Below, piece after piece: positions 1-6,995 of a stretch of DNA of 8,119 nt. Source of the stretch: Planctomycetaceae bacterium (GTDB taxonomy: Bacteria > Planctomycetota > Planctomycetia > Pirellulales > UBA1268); assembly GCA_003488325.1 (NCBI GenBank), contig DNLZ01000110.1, forward strand, positions 1 through 8,119, given 5' to 3'. Under the pieces are notes generated by a model. That model was not told where the DNA came from. It saw only the letters and a program-made list of their open reading frames with translations, and ran no database searches. The position numbers and the translations under genes were made by a program. How positions within the stretch are numbered: the stretch's first letter is position 1; the number at the start of each line of letters is the position of its first letter.

Positions 1-111
1 CCTCCTACAGCCCCGCCGCGAGGCGACCGTGACCATCCCTCGCGGCCCGCGACCTGCCGACGCCCGCCCGGCGCGCGGACGCAGGCCCTCGACCCGCGCC
101 GCGCGATCCGC

Positions 112-1299
112 ATGCGATTGCTCACGCCACCCATCGCCGTCGCGCTCGCCCTCGCCGTCGCGGGAGTGTCGGCCGGCGAACCGACGCCTCGCAGCGCGAT
201 CGACGTGACGGCTCTGCCGCCCGTGGACGACGCCGTGACGCTCGCTCCCGACAGCCTCTCTGCGCTGCGGCCGCGCGACGGTACCCGCGCCGATGACCGG
301 GTCGCGCTGCTGCCCCCGGTCGAGTTCAACCTCGAGCAGGACGCGTTCGCCACGGAGCCCGCACCGGGTCCGGGCCTCGGGGCCGGACCGCCGCGCCGCC
401 GATTCGAGTCGCCCTACGGGTCGGCGGCGCCGGTCTCGCTCGGCGGGTTCTGGGCTCCCGCCACCGACGTCGTGCGTCAGGGACCGAGTCTCGCCATGAA
501 CGCGCAGTTCGCCCGCGTGGCGATGCCGATCGTGCCACCGTCCGAGGGACGACCGCTCTGGATCGGGGTCGGCCGATTCGGGCGGCTCGAGCTCGCGACC
601 GACGCGGTCCTGCCGGACTCGGGCCGGCCGATCCCCGACCAGTTGTGGCTCGTCGAGACGGGCGTCACGCACGTGCGTCCCCGGGACGATGGATCGACGC
701 TCGGAGGCACGTTCCTCTTCGGATCGGCGAGCGATCGCCCCTATGCCGCCGGTCGTGACCTGACGCTCGTCGCCGTCGCCTTCCTGCAGACTCCCGCCGC
801 CAACGACCGTGACGAATGGAGCTTCAGCGCCTTCTACTCCCCGACGTCGCAGCTGCCCTATCCGCTGCCCGGGGTGGCGTACGTCTGGCGTCCGGACGCC
901 ACGCTCGAGGCCCGCATCGGTGTGCCACCCGCGATCGAGTGGCGGCCCGACGACGACTGGACCGTGTCGGTGAACTGGTTTCCGCTGGTGAACCTCAACG
1001 CGACCGTGCGCCGCCGCCTCGACGAGTCGTTTTCACTCGTCGCCTTCTATCGCACCGACACGCAGATTTATTTCCTCGCCGACCGGACCCGGAACGACGA
1101 GCGCTTCTTCGTCTTCGACCAGCGGGCGGCCTTCGGGCTGGAGCGGTCGCTTGGCGGAGGGCTCACGCTGGAATTGCTGGGATCCTGGCTCTTCGACCGC
1201 GAGCTGTTTCAGGGCACGAATTTCACCTCGGGCCGGACCGATGTCGTGGAACTCGAGGCGGGGCCGGCCGTCTCGCTGCAGCTGTCGTGGCGCCGCTAG
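112..1299 (+). CDS. Exported DUF6268-like outer-membrane beta-barrel protein
   Basis: Encodes 395 residues. Residues 1-21 form a signal peptide: Met-Arg, a hydrophobic Leu/Ala/Val core, and a likely cut after Val-Ser-Ala. Residues 22 to about 100 are Pro/Asp-rich and probably disordered. From about residue 110 the chain alternates short polar and hydrophobic stretches rich in Trp, Phe and Tyr, as in an outer-membrane beta-barrel. The middle and C-terminal part (GVAYVWRPDATLEARIGVPP, then a Trp-Phe-Pro-Leu segment and Tyr-Phe-Leu-Ala-Asp-Arg) resembles what I recall of the DUF6268 family, frequent in planctomycetes. No enzymatic motif is seen and the cargo or role is unknown. The start is chosen because the signal peptide begins there. 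No Shine-Dalgarno is evident, and the frame is open back to base 1, so a longer N-terminus is formally possible, but the upstream translation is Arg/Pro-rich and unlike a protein. Gene confidence is high, family assignment moderate. Confidence 0.8.
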   Translation: MRLLTPPIAVALALAVAGVSAGEPTPRSAIDVTALPPVDDAVTLAPDSLSALRPRDGTRADDRVALLPPVEFNLEQDAFATEPAPGPGLGAGPPRRRFESPYGSAAPVSLGGFWAPATDVVRQGPSLAMNAQFARVAMPIVPPSEGRPLWIGVGRFGRLELATDAVLPDSGRPIPDQLWLVETGVTHVRPRDDGSTLGGTFLFGSASDRPYAAGRDLTLVAVAFLQTPAANDRDEWSFSAFYSPTSQLPYPLPGVAYVWRPDATLEARIGVPPAIEWRPDDDWTVSVNWFPLVNLNATVRRRLDESFSLVAFYRTDTQIYFLADRTRNDERFFVFDQRAAFGLERSLGGGLTLELLGSWLFDRELFQGTNFTSGRTDVVELEAGPAVSLQLSWRR

Positions 1300-1431
1300 A
1301 GCACGTCTTGCGTAGGTGGAGCGACGACGGAGCAGGCCAAGGCTGGCAGGCGAAAGGGGGTCGGCGAATCCAGGACGCATCTTTACCGGCCAACCGCAGG
1401 GAAATGGGCATGGAGGGCTTGTTCCACGGGC

Positions 1432-1440
1432 TGCTAGAAT
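1432..1440 (+). promoter_or_regulatory. Extended -10 promoter candidate for the 648-aa exported protein gene
   Basis: The sequence TGCTAGAAT fits an extended -10 element (TGN followed by TAGAAT, five of six matches to TATAAT). It stands out in GC-rich surroundings and lies 50 bases before the ATG at 1491. The best -35 candidate at the right distance (TGGAGG, 1411-1416) is poor, but an extended -10 can work without one. This is inferred from sequence only. Confidence 0.45.
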
Positions 1441-1475
1441 CCCGGCCCACGCCGCAAGGCCTTCCCAAACCCCCC

Positions 1476-1482
1476 AGGCGGA
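1476..1482 (+). promoter_or_regulatory. Ribosome binding site deciding the start at 1491
   Basis: AGGCGGA closely resembles AGGAGGA and lies 8 bases before the ATG at 1491. With the signal peptide that begins at this ATG, it fixes the start and argues against the upstream extension of the open frame to 816. Confidence 0.65.
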
Positions 1483-1490
1483 ATTCTGCC

Positions 1491-3437
1491 ATGCACCTTC
1501 GTCCCCTCCTCACGCTCCTCGCCGTCGGTGCGTTCGCATCTCCCGCCATGGGGCAGCTGCCCTCGGCCCAGCTCGAGCGTCTCGCTGCCGACGCCGTCCA
1601 GGCGGAAGCGACCTTCTCGCCTCCTGGCCCGGGTGCGCTCGAGTCCGCCGCCGTCGGCGTGCGCAACGCCCTGCGTCCGCTCGACGCCCTGCTCGCCCGG
1701 AGCAAGAGCGGCCCCGATTGGCGGACCTATCTGCAGTGGCCGAAGCTCGAGGCGCAGGCGGCCGCCGGTCCCGCCGCGGATGCGGCGACCCTGCGTGATC
1801 TGGAGGATCTCTTCGGCGCGGCCGAAACGGGACTCGAGCGCCCGGAGTTCGCCCGGGTGCGCAAGGCCGTGACCCGCTTCGCCGAGGCGACCGATGCGGC
1901 CCGCGGCGAGGGGGGCGCACGCCTCTACGCCCGGCGGCTCGAGTCACTGTCCGCCGCATTGCAGAGAGCCGCGTCGTCGGGCTCGGCCGAGACGCTCGCT
2001 CCCGTGCCTCCGATCCTCGAACGCCTCGGCGAGTCCGGCCAGGCCGTGGGGCTCGTCGATCGCGTGCGCCGCAGTTTCGGCCGACCGAACGTCATTCTCG
2101 GCATCCACGAAGATCTCTTCGCACAGGCGGTCAATCGGCCCGTCGACCAGGCTCAGCCGGTGGACGAAAACATCCTCGGCACGCGGGTGCGGGGCAGCGG
2201 GCACACGACGGGCTCCGTGCGGCTCGACTTCGTGCCGTCGTCCGACCGGGCCGCCTTCGAGATCGTGCTGGCCGCTCGCAACATCTCGAGCACGCGGGGC
2301 ACGCAGGGCCCGGTGACCGTCCACACGCGCGGCGTCACCGACCTCGGGGCCCGCCGCCGCATCCTGCTCGACGGGCAGTCCGTCACCGCGACCCCCGTCG
2401 ACGCATCGGCCCACACCGATTCGACCGTCACCGGCATCGGGATCAGTTCGCGGGTCGGCCGCCGACTCATCCAGCGGATCGCCTCGAAGAAGATCGCGGA
2501 GACGAAGCCGAAGGCGCAGGCCGTCGCCGAGGAGCGTGCCCGTGACCGGGTCCGCCGTCAGTTCGCCGAGCAGACCGATCCGGCCGTCGACCAGATCCGA
2601 AACGAGTTCGAGAGCCGGGTACGCGGTCCCCTCGTGTCCCGTGGCCTCTATCCCGAGATGCTTCACCTGAGCACGACCGACTCCCAGCTCCACGTGACCG
2701 CGCGGAAGGCCCTCCCCGTGCAGCTTGCGGCGGCGAGCATGCCGCCTGCCGTTTCGTCCCGCGCGGTGATCACGGCGCAGGTGCACGAATCGGTGGTCAA
2801 CAACGTGCTCGAGGAGAAGTTCGGCGGCGCGATCGTGCGGCAGGAGGACGTCGAACGGCTGGCACGGGAATCGGGCCGGGACATGCCGCAGTCCCTCGGC
2901 ACCGACAAGGATCAGCCGCCCTGGGAGGTGACGTTCTCCCGGTACAGGCCGATCACGGTCTCCGTGGCGGACGGCCGTGTGAAGGTGATGGTGCGGGGGG
3001 ACAAGTTCATGGCGGGTGACCGGGATTACCCGGGCATGGACATCTGGGCCACGTACGCGATCGGCAAGGCCCCACACGGCTGGCTGCTCCTTCGCGAGGG
3101 TGACGTGCAGATCTATCCGCCGGGATTCGAGCCGGGAGGCGAGGCGAAGCTGTCGATCAAGGAGACGTCGATCCGAAGGATCCTGCAAAAACGCTTCGAC
3201 CAGGTCTTCAAGTCGGAGATCGAGATCCCCGACCTCCCGCTGGAGGGCGAACTCGCCGCGATGGGACCGCTGCCCCTCGCCGACCTCGTCGCCCGTCGTG
3301 ACGGCTGGATCGCGGCGAGCTGGCGGGCCAAGGACGTGCTCCCCGGTGGCACGAGCGTCGTCCGCGTCGCAGCGTCCACGGGGGCCGGCGTGGGAAGCGA
3401 TTCGACGCGCGTCGAGACGGTGTCGCTGGGGCGCTGA
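1491..3437 (+). CDS. Large exported protein of unknown function
   Basis: Encodes 648 residues; I cannot assign a named family. Residues 1-21 are a signal peptide (Met-His-Leu-Arg, Leu/Ala/Val core, Pro-Ala-Met-Gly before Gln22), so the protein is probably periplasmic or secreted. Residues 25-190 look helical, with Asp-Trp-Arg-Thr-Tyr-Leu around 76-81 and alternating Leu/Ala/Glu/Arg, similar to N-terminal helical regions I recall in planctomycete hypothetical proteins. From about 200 there is a beta-rich region beginning Val-Ile-Leu-Gly-Ile-His206-Glu207. A charged, possibly coiled-coil stretch (Lys/Arg/Glu/Ala) follows. A second beta/alpha segment begins Val-Ile-Thr-Ala-Gln-Val-His432-Glu433, then comes a beta-rich C-terminus ending in low-complexity Ala/Gly/Ser. 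There are no other obvious membrane segments and no lipobox. The start is supported by AGGCGGA 8 bases upstream. The gene converges on fadA with 16 bases between the stop codons, with no evident functional link. The two His-Glu segments suggest a duplicated domain, possibly a lipid-binding fold, but that is speculation. Confidence 0.85.
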   Translation: MHLRPLLTLLAVGAFASPAMGQLPSAQLERLAADAVQAEATFSPPGPGALESAAVGVRNALRPLDALLARSKSGPDWRTYLQWPKLEAQAAAGPAADAATLRDLEDLFGAAETGLERPEFARVRKAVTRFAEATDAARGEGGARLYARRLESLSAALQRAASSGSAETLAPVPPILERLGESGQAVGLVDRVRRSFGRPNVILGIHEDLFAQAVNRPVDQAQPVDENILGTRVRGSGHTTGSVRLDFVPSSDRAAFEIVLAARNISSTRGTQGPVTVHTRGVTDLGARRRILLDGQSVTATPVDASAHTDSTVTGIGISSRVGRRLIQRIASKKIAETKPKAQAVAEERARDRVRRQFAEQTDPAVDQIRNEFESRVRGPLVSRGLYPEMLHLSTTDSQLHVTARKALPVQLAAASMPPAVSSRAVITAQVHESVVNNVLEEKFGGAIVRQEDVERLARESGRDMPQSLGTDKDQPPWEVTFSRYRPITVSVADGRVKVMVRGDKFMAGDRDYPGMDIWATYAIGKAPHGWLLLREGDVQIYPPGFEPGGEAKLSIKETSIRRILQKRFDQVFKSEIEIPDLPLEGELAAMGPLPLADLVARRDGWIAASWRAKDVLPGGTSVVRVAASTGAGVGSDSTRVETVSLGR

Positions 3438-3444
3438 GCGCCTC
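3428..3444. terminator. Possible short hairpin between convergent genes
   Basis: GGCGC (3430-3434) pairs with GCGCC (3438-3442) around a three-base loop that is the TGA stop codon of the exported protein gene. One G-T and one G-C pair extend the stem to seven. There is no T-tract on either side, so it is not a classical intrinsic terminator. Its place in the 16-base gap between convergent genes makes a role in ending transcription possible but unproven. Confidence 0.25.
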
Positions 3445-3453
3445 CGCTCGACG

Positions 3454-4641
3454 TCACGTGCGCTCGACGAGCACCGCGATCCCCTGCCCCAGCCCGATGC
3501 ACATCGTCGCCAGCCCGAGCCGCGCCGACGGTTCGTCCCGCAGCGCGTGCACGAGCGTCGTCGTCAGCCTCGCACCGCTGGCACCCAGCGGGTGACCGAT
3601 CGCCAGGCCGCCGCCACGGACGTTCACCCGCGCCGGGTCGAGCCCCAGCGCGTCGATGCAGTGGATCGCCTGGGCGGCGAAGGCCTCGCTCAGTTCCACG
3701 AGATCGATGTCGCCGAGCGTGATCCCCAGGGGGCGGACCTCGGCGAGGAGCTTCCTCGTGGCGGCCACGGGACCGGTCCCCATCGCGGATGGGGGCACGC
3801 CGACGACGGCCGTGGCGACGACCCGCGCGAGCGGCTCGAGGCCCTGCCTGGTCGCCTCCGCCTCCGACATCACGAGGAGGGCCGCGGCCCCGTCGCTCAA
3901 GGGCGCGCTCGTCGCCGCGGTGATCGTGCCCACCTTCGGAAGGAAGACCGGTTCCAGTGCCGCCATCGACTCGCCGGACGTGTCGCGACGGATTCCCTGA
4001 TCGGCACAGACCTCGACGATGCAGCCCGCCTCGTCGTGCCCCAGCACCCGCACGATCTCGTCCTCGAAGAGGCCGGCGTCGTCGGCCCGCGCCGCCTTGG
4101 CGTGGCTCTCGATCGCAAAGTCCTCCTGCGCGCGGCGGGAGATGCCATGGGTCGCCGCGAGGTGCTCGGCCGTGAGTCCCATGGAGAGCATGCCCCGGCT
4201 GGATCGCGCGAACGCGCGGGGATGCATGTCGATCGCCGACTCCATCGGCAGGTGGTGCATGTGCTCGACGCCGCCGACGACCTGCACGTCGGCGGCGCGG
4301 GCGCCGATCGCGTGGCATGCCTGCGCGAGCGCCTGGAGCGATGATCCGCAGAGCCTGTTGACCGTGGTCCCGGCCGTCGTGAACGGCAGCCCGGCCATCA
4401 TCGCCACGGCGCGGGCGACGTTGCCGCCGAGTTCGCCGCGCTGCTGCGTCGCGCCGAGGACCACGTCCTCCACGGTGCCGGGATCGACACCGGCACGCTC
4501 GACGACGCCCCGCACGACCGCCACGGCGAGGTCGTCGCCACGGACGTGACGGAAGACGCCGCGCTCCGCATGAGCCCGGCCGATCGCGGTGCGGCAGCAG
4601 GCGACGATGACGGGGGTGATGTCGGGGGTGCGCTGGTGCAT
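3454..4641 (-). CDS. fadA: 3-ketoacyl-CoA thiolase (acetyl-CoA C-acyltransferase), FadA type
   Basis: Catalyses the last step of beta-oxidation: CoA-dependent cleavage of 3-ketoacyl-CoA into acetyl-CoA and an acyl-CoA two carbons shorter. It acts in the cytoplasm as the beta subunit beside FadB. At 395 residues it is close to E. coli FadA (387). Family marks are Asn-Arg-Leu-Cys98-Gly-Ser-Ser with the nucleophilic Cys98, Val-Gly-Gly-Val-Glu-His-Met near 122-128, Gly-Leu-Ala-Ile-Gly-His350-Pro-Leu-Gly, and a C-terminal ATMCIGLGQGIA with Cys381. The C-terminus and the Glu-His-Met segment resemble the proteobacterial FadA form more than acetoacetyl-CoA thiolases. The usual Asn-Glu-Ala-Phe motif reads Ser318-Glu-Ala-Phe here. 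It starts 21 bases after the fadB stop, in the same frame, with no clear Shine-Dalgarno, so translation may be coupled to fadB. Function is very likely; chain-length preference is unknown. Confidence 0.95.
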   Translation of the reverse strand: MHQRTPDITPVIVACCRTAIGRAHAERGVFRHVRGDDLAVAVVRGVVERAGVDPGTVEDVVLGATQQRGELGGNVARAVAMMAGLPFTTAGTTVNRLCGSSLQALAQACHAIGARAADVQVVGGVEHMHHLPMESAIDMHPRAFARSSRGMLSMGLTAEHLAATHGISRRAQEDFAIESHAKAARADDAGLFEDEIVRVLGHDEAGCIVEVCADQGIRRDTSGESMAALEPVFLPKVGTITAATSAPLSDGAAALLVMSEAEATRQGLEPLARVVATAVVGVPPSAMGTGPVAATRKLLAEVRPLGITLGDIDLVELSEAFAAQAIHCIDALGLDPARVNVRGGGLAIGHPLGASGARLTTTLVHALRDEPSARLGLATMCIGLGQGIAVLVERT

Positions 4642-4662
4642 GCGGAGGCGTGCGTCGGGGAG

Positions 4663-6897
4663 TCAGGCCGTGAAGGAGCCGCCGGCTCGCGCCAGCGCGA
4701 GCAGTCCGTCGGTCGGGAGCATGCGTGGCCCGAGCGCCGCGAGCGGTTCGAGCCGACGCACGACCTCCGCGGCCCCGAGCGTATCGGCCCACGCGAGCAG
4801 TCCGCCGCGGAACGCCGGGAACCCGAGCGCGTGGATGACCGCGAGGTCGACGTCGCGAGGATCCCGCACGATCCCCTCGTCGAGCACGCGAAGGGACTCG
4901 AGCAGCATCGGCAGCAGGAGGCGGTCGGCGATGGTGGCCTCGGTCGGCGGGGCGGCGGGTGCATCGACCCGATACCGCATGACGATGGCCGCCGCCGCCT
5001 CGTCCGGAGCGGTGATCCGCGCCCGCTGGCCACCCGACGCATAGGCGTAGAAGCCCGCGCCGCTCTTGCGACCGAGCCGCCCGGACTTCACGAGCGCGGG
5101 AATCACCGGCGAGGGCTCGATGCGGTCACCGAAGGCGGCGCCCAGCACGAGGCCGGCGTAGAAGGCGGTGTCGAGACCGATCATGTCGTACAGCTCGATC
5201 GGTCCCATGGGCATGCCGAACTGCCGCGCCACGCGGTCGATCCGCCGGCAGTCGACGCCCTCGCGCACCATCTCCACCGCCTCGTGGAGGTAGGGCATGA
5301 GGACGCGGTTCACGAGAAAGCCCGGGCTGTCGCGCACCACGACGGGACACTTGCCGAGCCGCTTGGCATGTGCGACGGCCCGGGCCACGGTGGCATCGCT
5401 CGTCGCCGGGCCGCGCACGACCTCGACGAGCGTCATGCGACGCACCGGATTGAAGAAGTGGAGTCCGCAGAACCGGGACGCATCGACGAAGGCGTCGGCG
5501 AGGCGGGCGATCGGATTCGTGGACGTATTGGTCGTGATGACGGCCGCGGGTCCGACGATCGACTCGATCTCGGCGAGCACGCGGTGCTTGACGTCGGGCC
5601 GCTCGACGACGCTCTCGACGACGAAATCGGCACCGGCCAGCGCGGCGAGCCGTGACGACGACCGCAGCCGGCCCGCGAGCGCGAGGGCCGCATCGGCGTC
5701 GGTGCGCTTCGTCGTGCGATCCCAGGCCGCCTCGTCGAGCACGCCGGCGATGCTCGCGCCGAGCACGCGTTCGTCGACATCCACGAGCGTCACCGCGCAT
5801 CCGGCGCGCAGGTGGCTGGCGGCGATCCCGGCGCCCATGATGCCGGCGCCGACCACCGCGGGTGCTCGGACCCCGCCGGTCGCATCGTCGGGGAGCGAAC
5901 GCGAGCCCCGGTCGGCCGCACCGCCGACTGTTTCCCCCGTCGCGCCATCACCCCCCACGCCGGAATCGTGCCGATTCCGCTCGCCGATCCGGAAGACGCG
6001 CACGAGCTGCCGGGCGACCGGCGTCCGCACGAGCGCGGCGAAGGCTGACGACTCGATCCGGCCGGCCTCGACCGCCGGGACCTCGCAGCCGCGGAGCATG
6101 GTCGCGAGGATCGCCGGCGGTGCCGGATAATGGCCGGCGGTGCGGCCGAGGATGACCGCGGCTGCGGACGACTCGAGGAAGTCCCGTTCGAGAGGATCGA
6201 TCGCCACGGGCTCCGCCAGGCGTCGGCGACGTGCCTGCACGTCGCCGTTCGAGCCGCACCGGTCGATCAGTCGTCGTGCCGCCTCGAGGGCGTGCTCGGC
6301 GGGCACGAGCGCGTCGACGAGACCGATGCGCTCCGCCATCCGACCCGTGATGCTCTCCCCCGCGACGGCCATCTCGATGGCCGGCCCCGGCCCGACGAGG
6401 CGCGGCATCCGCACCGTCCCGCCCCATCCCGGCAGCAGGCCGAGCTTCACCTCCGGGAGGCCGAGCAGGGTGCGGGCGTCGGTCGTCGCCACCCTGAGGT
6501 CGCAGCCGAGGGCGAGCTCGAGGCCGCCGCCAAGACAGGCTCCGTCGATGATCGCCACGCTCGGCCAGGGTCGGGCCGAAAGGCGGCCGAAGAGCGCGCG
6601 GCCGGCATCGCAGAGCGCCTCGATCTCCGCGTCCGTCCGATCCCAGAGGCGATCGATGCGGGAGATATCGGCCCCGGCGAAGAACGATCCATCCCGCCCC
6701 GAGCGGATGATCACGCCACGCGGCGTCCACCCGCGTCCCCGCCCGTCGATCTCGTCGAGGGCGGCCGCAAGATCGCTGACCACACGCTCCGTGAGGACGT
6801 TCTGGCGGTGCCCGGGCACCCAAAACGAGAGCACCACGAGACCGTCCGCATGACGTTCCACGGCCAGCGTCGCATCGTCGCGGGCGGTCGCGGGCAT
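4663..6897 (-). CDS. fadB: Fatty-acid oxidation alpha subunit: enoyl-CoA hydratase / 3-hydroxyacyl-CoA dehydrogenase
   Basis: A 744-residue bifunctional enzyme (E. coli FadB is 729) that hydrates 2-enoyl-CoA and then oxidises 3-hydroxyacyl-CoA with NAD+, passing 3-ketoacyl-CoA to FadA. Residues 10-210 are a crotonase domain: Phe-Phe-Ala-Gly-Ala-Asp (72-77) for the oxyanion region, Gly-Gly-Gly-Leu-Glu127 and Leu-Pro-Glu149 as the catalytic glutamates. Residues 345-530 are the NAD-binding dehydrogenase domain, with Gly350-Ala-Gly-Ile-Met-Gly as the dinucleotide loop, Asn-Thr-Ser-Thr near 457-460, and the His480/Glu492 catalytic dyad in GLHFFNPV...LVE. C-terminal dehydrogenase domains follow, with Gly-Arg-Leu-Gly-Arg-Lys-Ser-Gly-Ala-Gly-Phe-Tyr at 606-617. 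A Gly/Asp-rich linker (about 305-344) joins the halves. The ATG at 6897 is preferred over an in-frame upstream start because the crotonase domain begins just after it and GGAAG lies 6 bases before it. fadJ is an alternative name, but the adjacent FadA-type thiolase favours fadB. Confidence 0.94.
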   Translation of the reverse strand: MPATARDDATLAVERHADGLVVLSFWVPGHRQNVLTERVVSDLAAALDEIDGRGRGWTPRGVIIRSGRDGSFFAGADISRIDRLWDRTDAEIEALCDAGRALFGRLSARPWPSVAIIDGACLGGGLELALGCDLRVATTDARTLLGLPEVKLGLLPGWGGTVRMPRLVGPGPAIEMAVAGESITGRMAERIGLVDALVPAEHALEAARRLIDRCGSNGDVQARRRRLAEPVAIDPLERDFLESSAAAVILGRTAGHYPAPPAILATMLRGCEVPAVEAGRIESSAFAALVRTPVARQLVRVFRIGERNRHDSGVGGDGATGETVGGAADRGSRSLPDDATGGVRAPAVVGAGIMGAGIAASHLRAGCAVTLVDVDERVLGASIAGVLDEAAWDRTTKRTDADAALALAGRLRSSSRLAALAGADFVVESVVERPDVKHRVLAEIESIVGPAAVITTNTSTNPIARLADAFVDASRFCGLHFFNPVRRMTLVEVVRGPATSDATVARAVAHAKRLGKCPVVVRDSPGFLVNRVLMPYLHEAVEMVREGVDCRRIDRVARQFGMPMGPIELYDMIGLDTAFYAGLVLGAAFGDRIEPSPVIPALVKSGRLGRKSGAGFYAYASGGQRARITAPDEAAAAIVMRYRVDAPAAPPTEATIADRLLLPMLLESLRVLDEGIVRDPRDVDLAVIHALGFPAFRGGLLAWADTLGAAEVVRRLEPLAALGPRMLPTDGLLALARAGGSFTA

Positions 6898-6995
6898 CGT
6901 CAGCTTCCGGGTTTTGCTTGCCGCATTCGGGAAAACCGGTAGTGTATCCGAGTCGTTGAGCCGTTCCCGAGGATGCCTGCCGCGAGGTGGTGTCG
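6898..6995. promoter_or_regulatory. Divergent intergenic region with inverted repeat
   Basis: This 98-base spacer must hold the starts of both fadBA (-) and the membrane protein gene (+). It is more AT-rich than its flanks. CCGGGTTTT (6907-6915) is an imperfect inverted repeat of AAAACCGG (6932-6939), with one extra G in the left arm and a 16-base spacer. A + strand promoter candidate is TTGCCG (6918-6923), 16 bases, then TAGTGT (6940-6945). On the - strand TACACT (complement of 6941-6946) could be a -10 for fadB. The repeat lies between these elements, a fitting place for an operator, but no regulator is identified. Confidence 0.4.
6984..6990 (+). promoter_or_regulatory. Ribosome binding site for the membrane protein gene
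   Basis: GAGGTGG lies 5 bases before the ATG at 6996 (8 before a second ATG at 6999). It supports an ATG start rather than the in-frame GTG codons at 6987 and 6990, which overlap the site itself. Confidence 0.55.

Larger units (their letters stand above)
1300..1490 (+). other. Intergenic spacer upstream of the 648-aa exported protein gene
   Basis: The spacer is 191 bases with no convincing small gene. A frame open through it from 816 joins the downstream gene without a stop, but its N-terminal part only shadows the preceding gene. I see no strong terminator for the upstream gene. The 3' part holds the extended -10 candidate and the ribosome binding site, annotated separately. Confidence 0.6.

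Noticed and set aside
816..1490. Extension of the exported protein gene to an 873-aa frame starting at 816
   Set aside because: The first 225 codons overlap the barrel gene in another frame and read Arg/Ala-rich. A signal peptide and a good ribosome binding site appear only at 1491.
1944..3188. 414-aa - strand frame opposite the exported protein gene
   Set aside because: His/Arg/Asp-rich with no motif or start signal; it mirrors the codon bias of the + strand gene.
3016..4344. 442-aa + strand frame crossing the convergent junction
   Set aside because: It spans the ends of two well-supported genes and its composition is Arg/Ser-rich and not protein-like.
3113..4792. 559-aa frame on the - strand
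   Set aside because: It overlaps fadA and the end of fadB in a shifted frame and is composed almost wholly of Arg, Gly and Ala, typical of a GC-rich shadow.
4546..5655. 369-aa + strand frame opposite fadB
   Set aside because: Its His/Arg/Glu/Gly-rich composition and position antisense to conserved fadB codons mark it as a shadow.
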